This document shows, piece after piece, positions 1-6,642 of a DNA stretch of 24,350 nucleotides (position 1 is its first letter; each line of letters opens with the position of its first letter). The position numbers were made by a program, and so were the translations under genes. This stretch comes from Stenotrophomonas sp. UBA2629 (GTDB lineage: Bacteria; Pseudomonadota; Gammaproteobacteria; Xanthomonadales; Xanthomonadaceae): assembly GCA_002359895.1 (NCBI GenBank), contig DEOB01000005.1:93627-117976 (forward strand). Direction: 5' to 3'. The notes beneath the pieces were generated by a model. The model was not told the DNA's origin, did no database searches, and was given only the letters and a program-made list of their open reading frames with translations.

Positions 1-20
1 CCAGACTGAGCTACACCCCG
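1..20 (-). tRNA. tRNA 5' end, probably tRNA-Pro (truncated by window edge)
   Basis: Read on the minus strand, these bases are the first 20 positions of a tRNA: a 7-base acceptor strand beginning C-G-G-G-G, T at position 8, and the D-arm bases GCTCA with A14 and the following G. A C at position 1 is characteristic of bacterial tRNA-Pro, though initiator tRNA-Met also starts with C; the rest of this start differs from initiator tRNA. The anticodon lies outside the window, so the identity is inferred. The gene lies downstream of cydX in the same direction but has its own promoter. Confidence 0.7.
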
Positions 21-34
21 CGAAGGGAGCCGGA

Positions 35-63
35 AAGATACGCTCAGTCCGGGCTCCTGACAA
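35..63 (-). promoter_or_regulatory. Sigma-70-like promoter of the tRNA
   Basis: On the minus strand TTGTCA (63-58) is followed by a 17-base spacer and TATCTT (40-35). This is a good match to the -35/-10 consensus at ideal spacing. Transcription would begin near base 28, a few bases before the mature tRNA 5' end at base 20. The stretch between -10 and the tRNA is rich in G and C, as is usual for stable RNA promoters. Confidence 0.6.
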
Positions 64-80
64 TACCTTGAAGGGTTTTT

Positions 81-191
81 TTAGCGTTTTTCTTCGTTTT
101 TGTGTGCCTCGCGGGCTTCAAACCACATGCCGTTGAGAATGGCGACCGTCGCTGCGAGGCCAGCACCCAGAATCCAAGCGAAATACCACAT
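81..191 (-). CDS. cydX: CydX, small subunit of cytochrome bd oxidase
   Basis: This 36-residue protein begins MWYFAWILG, the signature start of CydX/YbgT peptides. It has one N-terminal membrane helix (about residues 3-23) and a short charged cytoplasmic tail ending in EEKR. CydX sits beside heme b558/b595 in CydAB and stabilises the active oxidase. The ATG at 191 is preceded by an AGGAG ribosome binding site. The gene lies 31 bp after cydB on the same strand, the usual cydABX order. It is short enough to be missed by automatic gene calling. The identification rests on the conserved N-terminal motif, the length and the position, which all agree with the family. Confidence 0.93.
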   Translation of the reverse strand: MWYFAWILGAGLAATVAILNGMWFEAREAHKNEEKR

Positions 192-222
192 GAGATGTCT
201 CCTAGAGTGATGTCGTTGCAGG

Positions 223-1374
223 TCAGTAGGCGTTCGGGTTTTCACCCATTTCTTCCAGCGTGGTCTTGCCCTTCATGACGCGGTACACCCAGGTGGTGTA
301 AGCGATGATGATGGGCAGAAACACTACCGTTGCCAGCAGCATGACCCACAGGGTCAGATGGCTGGACGAGCCGTCCCACAGCGTCAGGCCGGAGCCCGGC
401 TGCGTGGAGGAGGGCAGCAGGAACGGGAAGATCGCAAAGCCGACGGTGAGGATGATGCCGGCGATGGAGGCGCCCGAAGCAATGAAAGCCAAGCCGCCAC
501 GACGCTTGCGCAGCAGTACCGCACTGGCCAGTGCACCCAGCAGGCCCACCACCGGCGCCAGGATCGTGGCCGGCATGCTGCTGTAGTTGTGCATCCAACC
601 GCCGGCGGCAGACAGTTCGACCGTCTTCAGCAGCGGGTTGCTGGCGCCGTCGGTGACCACCTGCGAGGTGATCTGGTGACCCGGCAGGCCAAAGGCCACC
701 CAGGCGCCGGCCAGAGCAAACAGCACGAACGAGGCGATGGCGGCGATGCTGCCGATACGCGCCGAACGTTCAGCCACCGGACCATTGGTCTTGAGTACCA
801 GCATTGCGGCGCCGTGCGACACCAGCATCGCCACGCTGACCAGGCCAGCCAGCAGTGCAAACGGCGTCAACAGCAGCAGCAGATTGCCGGTGTAGTGGAT
901 GCGCTGGGTGTCGTCGAAATGGTACGGCACGCCCAACAGCACGTTGCCCACGGCCACGCCCATGATCAGCGCCGGGATGAAGCCGCCGATGAACAGCGCC
1001 TTGTCCCAGTTGTTGCGCCAGCGCTGGCTGGGCATCTTGCTGCGGTACTTGAAACCGACCGGGCGCAGGATCAGGGCGAACAGGATCAGGAACATCGCCA
1101 GATAGAAGCCGGAGAAGCTCACTGCATACAGCGGCGGCCAAGCGGCGAAGATCGCGCCACCACCGAGCACCAGCCACACCTGGTTGCCTTCCCATACCGG
1201 GCCGATGGTGTTGATGACCAGGCGGCGCTCTTCATCGGTCTTGGCAACGAACGGCAGCAGGGTGCCAACGCCAAGATCGAAACCGTCCATTACCGCAAAG
1301 CCGATCAGCAGGATGCCCAGCAGCAGCCACCAGATCACGCGCAGCGTTGTGTAGTCCAGAAGAATGAATTCCAT
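223..1374 (-). CDS. cydB: Cytochrome bd ubiquinol oxidase subunit II (CydB)
   Basis: At 383 residues this is close to the E. coli CydB length (379). It is the second large subunit of the quinol:O2 oxidoreductase in the inner membrane, and it pairs with CydA and the small CydX. The N-terminus LLLGILLIGFAVMDGFDLG and the following GPVWEGNQVWL are hallmark CydB stretches, and the rest is a series of hydrophobic helices. The start ATG has an AGGAG site seven bases upstream and lies 15 bp after the cydA stop, so the two genes are surely co-transcribed. CydB carries no heme ligands itself. The oxidase has high oxygen affinity and is typically used at low oxygen or under nitrosative and sulfide stress. 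Confidence 0.97.
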   Translation of the reverse strand: MEFILLDYTTLRVIWWLLLGILLIGFAVMDGFDLGVGTLLPFVAKTDEERRLVINTIGPVWEGNQVWLVLGGGAIFAAWPPLYAVSFSGFYLAMFLILFALILRPVGFKYRSKMPSQRWRNNWDKALFIGGFIPALIMGVAVGNVLLGVPYHFDDTQRIHYTGNLLLLLTPFALLAGLVSVAMLVSHGAAMLVLKTNGPVAERSARIGSIAAIASFVLFALAGAWVAFGLPGHQITSQVVTDGASNPLLKTVELSAAGGWMHNYSSMPATILAPVVGLLGALASAVLLRKRRGGLAFIASGASIAGIILTVGFAIFPFLLPSSTQPGSGLTLWDGSSSHLTLWVMLLATVVFLPIIIAYTTWVYRVMKGKTTLEEMGENPNAY

Positions 1375-1389
1375 GAGTGTTCTCCTGCC

Positions 1390-2976
1390 TTATGCCTGGC
1401 CGTTGCCGGAGGCATTGGCGTGGTGGATTGCGGTGGCCGACTGCTGCAGCGAAGGCTGGCTGTCTTCTGGACCCTTGCGGATGGCTTTGAGCATCAGCTT
1501 GACTTCGATCACCAGCAGCACCGTGTACAGCGCGGTGAAGCCGACCAGCGTTGCCAGAATTTCGTACGCCTGCAGACCCGAGGCGGCATAGAAGGTAGGC
1601 AGCACGCCATCCACTGCCCACGGCTGACGGCCGTACTCGGCGATGAACCAGCCGCATTCGATGGCGATCCACGGTGCCGGCAGCGACCACAGGGCAACTT
1701 TGAGGAAGGTGCGCTTGTGTTCGAAGTTGTTACGGCACGAGTAATAGAACGCCAGGGCGAAGAAGCCGATCATGTAGATGCCCAGCCCGACCATGATGCG
1801 GAAGGTCCAGAACAGCGGGCCGACCGTCGGTACGGTGTCCAGCGCGGCCTGTGCGATCTGCTCGGGCGTGGCATTTTCGATGTCGTCGCGGTAGCGCTTC
1901 AGCAGCAGGCCGTGGCCCAGATCCTGCCAGTGGCGGTCAAAGATTTCGCGGGCTTCAACGTCGCCCTTGTCGGCGCGGATGCGTTCCAGCGCGGCGTAGG
2001 CAATCTGCCCACCCTTGACGCGGCCTTCGGCCTGCTTGACCAGGTCAAGGATGCCCGGGATCTCTTCGTCCAGCGAACGGGTGGCGATAAGGCCCATCAC
2101 GTACGGAATCTGGACTTCAAAATCATTGCGCTGTTCTTTCTGGTTCGGGATGCCGAATGCAGTGAACGGTGCCGGTGCCGGGTGCGTGTGCCACATGCCT
2201 TCGATGGCAGCCAGCTTCATCTTCTGGTTTTCTGCCGTGGCATAACCGGATTCATCGCCCAGCACCGCCACCGAGATCGATGCCAGCAGGCCGAATGCCG
2301 AGGCCACCGCGAACGAGCGGCGGGCCAGGTCGCGGTGCTTGCCGCGCAGCATGAAGAAGGCCGAGATTGACATCACGAACATCGCGCCGGCCACGTAACC
2401 AGCCGAGACGGTGTGCACGAACTTGGCCTGGGCCACCGGGTTCAACAGCACGGCGGCAAAATCCGTCACCTCCATGCGCATGGTTTCCGGGTTGAACACC
2501 GCACCCACCGGGTACTGCATCCAGCCGTTGGCGATCAGGATCCACAGCGCCGACAGGTTGGTGCCCAGCGCCATCAGCCAGGTCACGGTCAAATGCTGCA
2601 CCTTGGACAGGCGGCCCCAGCCGAAGAAGAACAAGCCGATGAACGTGGCTTCCAGGAAGAACGCCATCAGGCCTTCAATGGCCAGCGGCGCACCGAAGAT
2701 GTCACCCACGTAGTGGCTGTAGTACGACCAGTTCATGCCGAACTGGAACTCCATCACGATGCCGGTGCCGACACCCATGGCGAAGTTGATGCCGAACAAC
2801 ACACCCCAGAACAGGGTCATGCGCCGCCAGATGTCCTTGCCGGTCATGACATAGACGCTCTCCATGATCGCGATCATGAAGGACAAGCCCAGCGTAAGAG
2901 GGACGAAAATGAAGTGGTACATCGCGGTCAGCGCGAACTGCAACCGCGACAGTTCTACGACTGTTGAGTCGATCAT
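1390..2976 (-). CDS. cydA: Cytochrome bd ubiquinol oxidase subunit I (CydA)
   Basis: This 528-residue protein is the catalytic subunit of the bd quinol oxidase and carries hemes b558, b595 and d. All key residues known from E. coli appear with a +2 offset: His21 (heme b595/d side ligand), His188 and Met395 (heme b558), Glu101 and Glu109 (proton path), and Lys254 and Glu259 (quinol binding in the Q loop). The GRQPW motif is at 449-453. The long Q-loop segment places it in the L subfamily, like E. coli bd-I. The ATG at 2976 has a GAGG about 11 bases upstream. It is the first gene of cydABX and diverges from cydDC across about 200 bp that contain an FNR-type box. Confidence 0.98.
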   Translation of the reverse strand: MIDSTVVELSRLQFALTAMYHFIFVPLTLGLSFMIAIMESVYVMTGKDIWRRMTLFWGVLFGINFAMGVGTGIVMEFQFGMNWSYYSHYVGDIFGAPLAIEGLMAFFLEATFIGLFFFGWGRLSKVQHLTVTWLMALGTNLSALWILIANGWMQYPVGAVFNPETMRMEVTDFAAVLLNPVAQAKFVHTVSAGYVAGAMFVMSISAFFMLRGKHRDLARRSFAVASAFGLLASISVAVLGDESGYATAENQKMKLAAIEGMWHTHPAPAPFTAFGIPNQKEQRNDFEVQIPYVMGLIATRSLDEEIPGILDLVKQAEGRVKGGQIAYAALERIRADKGDVEAREIFDRHWQDLGHGLLLKRYRDDIENATPEQIAQAALDTVPTVGPLFWTFRIMVGLGIYMIGFFALAFYYSCRNNFEHKRTFLKVALWSLPAPWIAIECGWFIAEYGRQPWAVDGVLPTFYAASGLQAYEILATLVGFTALYTVLLVIEVKLMLKAIRKGPEDSQPSLQQSATAIHHANASGNGQA

Positions 2977-3066
2977 GGCCAGGCTACCTCGTTGGTAATG
3001 GGCATCTTTGGGTGGCAGGAATGGGGTTTATGACGTGAATGCTCCGGGTTCATGGGGCCCCCCGCC

Positions 3067-3080
3067 TTGATCTGAATCAA
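3067..3080. promoter_or_regulatory. FNR/Anr-type operator between cydA and cydD
   Basis: The sequence TTGAT-CTGA-ATCAA is a perfect match to the FNR-family consensus TTGAT-N4-ATCAA. It lies in the divergent intergenic region about 90 bp upstream of the cydA start and about 100 bp upstream of the likely cydD start. If it acts on cydA as a class II site (centre at -41.5), transcription would begin near base 3032 on the minus strand, leaving a leader of about 55 bases. Oxygen control of cyd genes by FNR-type proteins is well established; which regulator acts here is inferred. Confidence 0.75.
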
Positions 3081-3140
3081 TGAGGCCGGGGCCTGTCACT
3101 GGGATCGTGCACAGAGCCGGCGGGCAGGGTGCAGCTTGCT

Positions 3141-3146
3141 TACAAT
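3141..3146 (+). promoter_or_regulatory. Possible -10 element for cydDC
   Basis: TACAAT matches five of six bases of the -10 consensus and sits 33 bases before the proposed TTG start of cydD. No convincing -35 hexamer is visible at 16-18 bp upstream (cggcgg at 3118-3123), so the promoter may need an activator. The FNR-type box is centred about 80 bp upstream of the implied start. Confidence 0.35.
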
Positions 3147-3178
3147 CGGGCGGATTCCTTTCAGCTGAGTTGCCAGTC

Positions 3179-4900
3179 TTGAGCGATGTTCCACATTCCG
3201 GCGATACGTTGCGTCAACAGCGTCGTCTACAACAGCAATGGCTGGCCTCGTTGGCCGCGGGCGCGCGCTCCCGGCAGCGCTTGGCGGCAGTGGCGGTGTG
3301 CAGCTCCGGCGCGCTGTTGATCGTACAGGCCGCTGCCATTGCCTGGTTGATACAGAGCATAGTCGTGGAACGTGTAGCGATTGTGCAGGTCATTCCTGTT
3401 TTTGGGCTGCTGGCATTGACCTTGCTGCTGCGCAGCCTGCTGGGTGGGCTGGCGCAGTCGGCGGCCGGTGATGTGGCCGATACGGCCAAACTGGCGCTGC
3501 GTCGGCAGGCTTACCAGCGACTGATGGAGCGTGGCCCGCTGTGGCTGCGTCGGCAGCGCACCGGCGAGCTGGGTGAGGTGCTGTTGGCCCATGGCGACGC
3601 CATCGAGGGTTATTACGCCGGTTTCCAGCCCGTGCGGGTGGAAGTGATGGTGGTGCCGCTGTTGATTCTGGCCGCCGTCGCCTACGTGGACTGGGTGGTG
3701 GCACTGATTTTTCTGTTCACCGCCCCGCTGGTGCCGTTTTTCATGATGCTGGTGGGCTGGGGTGCCGAGGCGGCGGGGCGCGCGCAGTTGGGCGAGCTGG
3801 CACGGATGAGCGGGCATTTTGCCGACCGCATCAAAGGCTTGGGCCTGCTGCGTCTTTATGGGCGCGGCGAGGCGGAGCTGAAAGGCATTGAACTGGCAGC
3901 AGAGGGTGTGCGCGAACGCACCATGAAGGTGCTGCGCATCGCATTTCTTTCTTCCACGACGCTGGAGTTCTTCGCGTCGGTAAGCGTGGCGATGGTGGCG
4001 CTGTATCTGGGCCTGAGCTATCTGGGAATGATGTCGCTGCATGCGGCCGTACCCACGCTGGGTACCGGGATGTTCTGCCTGCTGCTGGCACCGGAGTTCT
4101 ACGCGCCGCTGCGCCGATTGGCCGCGCATTATCACGACCGCGCCAACGCACTGGCCGCTGCCTCGGAGGTAGAGCGGCTGTTGGCTGATGACGGCCACAT
4201 GGCAATTGTGATGGAGCCCGGCAGTAACCCGGTCAGTGCTGAACCGGTACAGCGGCACGCGCCGTTGCTGCAGGTACAGTCAATCGATCTGCGCCCGCAA
4301 GGCGCACGTCACGATGTGGTGACGGATTTTTCGCTGGATATCAGCCAAGGCCAGCGTTTGGCCCTGGTTGGCCCCAGTGGAAGTGGCAAGAGTACGTTGC
4401 TTGAGGCCTTGGCCGGCTGGTTGCCTGCACGCCAGGGCAGGATCATCACCCGCGATGGTGTGCGCATTGCCTACGCCGGGCAGCGGCCGTATCTTTTCCA
4501 CGGCAGCATTGCCGACAACCTGCGGCTGGCGGACCCGGCGGTGAGTGATGCGCGGTTGCGCGCCGTGGCCGAGGTCGCCCAGGTGATGCGGTTTGCGCAG
4601 CATCTGCCGCAGGGGCTGGACACGGTGATCGGCGAGCGCGGCTTTGGTCTGTCCGGTGGCGAAGCGCGGCGTATTGGTCTGGCGCGCCTGCTGCTGCGCG
4701 ATCCGGATCTGTTTCTGCTGGACGAACCCACTGCATTTCTTGACCCTCAAACCGAGCTCGATCTGCTGCAGGCGTTGGCCTCGCATACACGCGGGCGCAC
4801 GGTGTTGATGGCCACCCATAGCGAGATCGCCATGCGGTGGGCGGACAAGGTGATCCGTTTGCCGGCGGGTCTGCATGCGCAAGAAGGAGAGGGCGCATGA
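3179..4900 (+). CDS. cydD: Thiol/glutathione exporter ABC subunit CydD
   Basis: CydD forms a heterodimeric inner-membrane ABC exporter with CydC that moves cysteine/glutathione to the periplasm and is required to assemble cytochrome bd. From the chosen start it has 573 residues (E. coli CydD: 588). An N-terminal six-helix exporter domain comes first, then the ATPase with Walker A GPSGSGKST (398-406), signature LSGGE (491-495), Walker B ending LLDEPT (Asp515) and H-loop ATHS. The reading frame is open back to an ATG at 3080, but that ATG overlaps the FNR box and would add an unlikely extension. I prefer the TTG at 3179, which has a weak GAG nine bases upstream; TTG at 3170 is another option. 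The stop overlaps the cydC start. Confidence 0.93.
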   Translation: MSDVPHSGDTLRQQRRLQQQWLASLAAGARSRQRLAAVAVCSSGALLIVQAAAIAWLIQSIVVERVAIVQVIPVFGLLALTLLLRSLLGGLAQSAAGDVADTAKLALRRQAYQRLMERGPLWLRRQRTGELGEVLLAHGDAIEGYYAGFQPVRVEVMVVPLLILAAVAYVDWVVALIFLFTAPLVPFFMMLVGWGAEAAGRAQLGELARMSGHFADRIKGLGLLRLYGRGEAELKGIELAAEGVRERTMKVLRIAFLSSTTLEFFASVSVAMVALYLGLSYLGMMSLHAAVPTLGTGMFCLLLAPEFYAPLRRLAAHYHDRANALAAASEVERLLADDGHMAIVMEPGSNPVSAEPVQRHAPLLQVQSIDLRPQGARHDVVTDFSLDISQGQRLALVGPSGSGKSTLLEALAGWLPARQGRIITRDGVRIAYAGQRPYLFHGSIADNLRLADPAVSDARLRAVAEVAQVMRFAQHLPQGLDTVIGERGFGLSGGEARRIGLARLLLRDPDLFLLDEPTAFLDPQTELDLLQALASHTRGRTVLMATHSEIAMRWADKVIRLPAGLHAQEGEGA

Positions 4901-6609
4901 AGCCTGCTGATAACAAGCACGATGACATCAACGCCGGCCACGACCGGCGCGATGACATGCGCAGCGTGTTCGCACGCCACCGCGGCTGGTTGCTGCTGAC
5001 AACCGTATTGCTGTTCACCACCATGCTGGCCGGCGTGGGCCTGCTGGGGTTGTCCGGTGGTTTTCTGACCGGCGCGGCGCTGGCCGGTGCGCTGGGCATG
5101 GGCGCGACCTTCAATTTCTTCTCGCCCTCGGCCGGCATCCGTGGCCTGACCATGATGCGGATCGTGTCGCGGTATTTCGAAAAGCTGGTGGGCCATGACG
5201 CTACGTTGCGCATCGCGCGTGACCTGCGGGTGTGGTTCTTCCGGCGCGCATTGCCTTTGGCCCCGGCGCGCTTGGGCAGCAGCCGTACCGGTGAGCTGCT
5301 GGCGCGGTTGATCTCCGATATCAGCGATGTCGATGGTGCAGTCGTGCGCGCGGTAGGCCCACTGCTGGCCTTGGTCGGCATTGCATCGGCGGCGGTTCTG
5401 GCGGCGGCATTGATCTACTGGCCGGCCGCGGTGTGGTTGGCGGTACTGGCCTTGTTGGTGGGGCTGGGCGTGCCGGTATTGGCGGTACGTCGCGGGGAAG
5501 CGGGCGAGGCACTGCGCGTGCAGCACCGTGCCAGCCTGCGTACCTTGGCCTACGAAGGGCTGGAAGGTGTGGCCGACCTCACCGCATTGCATGCGCGCGA
5601 TGCGTGGGCGCAGCGCGTGGAAGCATCTGCCGGGCAATTGGCCGTCGCGGACCGGCGCCGCAGGCAGCGTTTGATCAACGGCAACGTGCTGCATTCGATG
5701 CTGTCGGGGTTGGGCTTGGTGGGGATGCTGTGGCTGGCGTTGTCGGCTTTTGAAGCCGGCAAGGTGGAAGCGCCGCTGGCCGCCGGGCTGATTTTCCTCA
5801 CCGTCGCCTTGCTGGAAGTGGCCGCCGGCAGCAGTCTCGCTTGGCAGGCACTACAGTCCGCGCGGGTTGCGGCAGGACGGTTGCAGCAGATTGTCGACCA
5901 GTCGCCGGCGGTGCTTGATCCGGTGCAGCCGCAGGCGGTGCCTTCGGCACCGGCGGTTCTGTCGTTCGAAAACGTGGTGTTCGCGTGGCCAGGCGAAACG
6001 CGCAAGCTGTTGGATGGGGTTGATCTGCAACTGGCAGCGGGTGAGCGCATTGCCATTCGCGGTGACAGCGGCTGCGGCAAGACCACCTTGTCGGCATTGA
6101 TGCTGCGTTTGTGGGACCCGGAGCAGGGCGCCATCCGCTACGGCGGCGTGGATCTGCGCCAGTTCGCACAGGAAGATTGGTACCGGCAGATTGCCTGGTT
6201 GCCACAGGGCGCGCCGGTGTTTGCCGGCAGCATTGCGGAGAACCTGCGTCTGGGTGACCCGCAGGCGACGGACGAGGCGATGTGGTCGGTGCTGGAGCAG
6301 GTGCGCTTGCAGCAGTGGGCGCAGCAACAAGGTGGTTTGTCGGCGTGGGTAGGCGAGAACGGCGCCACCATGTCGGCCGGTCAGGCGCGGCGGCTGGCAC
6401 TGGCCCGCGCGCTGTTGCGCAATGCGCCGTTGATGGTGCTGGACGAACCCACCGAAGGCTTGGACGTGGACACCGCGCATGCCTTGTTGACCGACCTGGC
6501 TGCCGCCTTGGGCGAGCGCAGCCTGTTGATGATCAGCCACGGCGAACTGCCCGAGGGCGTGGTGCAGCGCGAATACCGGCTGCACCGTGGGCAGTTGTTG
6601 CAGGGGTGA
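4897..6609 (+). CDS. cydC: Thiol/glutathione exporter ABC subunit CydC
   Basis: This is the partner of CydD in the CydDC exporter: 570 residues, against 573 in E. coli. The transmembrane domain spans roughly residues 25-330. The nucleotide-binding domain has Walker A GDSGCGKTT (389-397), Walker B VLDEPT (Asp516) and H-loop ISHG. The signature motif reads MSAGQ instead of LSGGQ (from Met492), while CydD has the intact LSGGE; such asymmetry is common in heterodimeric exporters. The ATG at 4897 overlaps the cydD stop as ATGA and has an AAGGAG site, so the two are translationally coupled. An upstream in-frame ATG at 4837 lies inside cydD and is rejected. Confidence 0.95.
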   Translation: MKPADNKHDDINAGHDRRDDMRSVFARHRGWLLLTTVLLFTTMLAGVGLLGLSGGFLTGAALAGALGMGATFNFFSPSAGIRGLTMMRIVSRYFEKLVGHDATLRIARDLRVWFFRRALPLAPARLGSSRTGELLARLISDISDVDGAVVRAVGPLLALVGIASAAVLAAALIYWPAAVWLAVLALLVGLGVPVLAVRRGEAGEALRVQHRASLRTLAYEGLEGVADLTALHARDAWAQRVEASAGQLAVADRRRRQRLINGNVLHSMLSGLGLVGMLWLALSAFEAGKVEAPLAAGLIFLTVALLEVAAGSSLAWQALQSARVAAGRLQQIVDQSPAVLDPVQPQAVPSAPAVLSFENVVFAWPGETRKLLDGVDLQLAAGERIAIRGDSGCGKTTLSALMLRLWDPEQGAIRYGGVDLRQFAQEDWYRQIAWLPQGAPVFAGSIAENLRLGDPQATDEAMWSVLEQVRLQQWAQQQGGLSAWVGENGATMSAGQARRLALARALLRNAPLMVLDEPTEGLDVDTAHALLTDLAAALGERSLLMISHGELPEGVVQREYRLHRGQLLQG

Positions 6610-6623
6610 GAAGGGCGTCGGTG

Positions 6624-6642
6624 CGCGGCCGTTGCGGCCGCG
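6624..6642. terminator. GC-rich hairpin between convergent cydC and dikinase-like gene
   Basis: CGCGGCC (6624-6630) and GGCCGCG (6636-6642) form a 7-bp stem with a 5-base loop. The hairpin lies in the 33-bp gap between the converging stop codons of cydC and the minus-strand gene. No T-tract follows on either strand, so it is at best a weak or bidirectional terminator. Confidence 0.35.

Noticed and set aside
26..57. Inverted repeat GGAGCCGG/CCGGGCTCC as a cydX terminator
   Set aside because: It overlaps the tRNA promoter and has no following T-tract on the minus strand.
358..2370. 670-codon plus-strand open frame antisense to cydB and cydA
   Set aside because: Composition is Gln/His/Arg-rich with no domain, and it lies wholly opposite two certain genes; a typical high-GC shadow.
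3080..3178. Upstream extension of cydD from the ATG at 3080
   Set aside because: The ATG overlaps the FNR box, lies upstream of the likely promoter, and the added residues look non-coding.
3227..4258. 343-codon minus-strand frame opposite cydD
   Set aside because: His/Gln-rich shadow of the certain cydD frame, with no motif.
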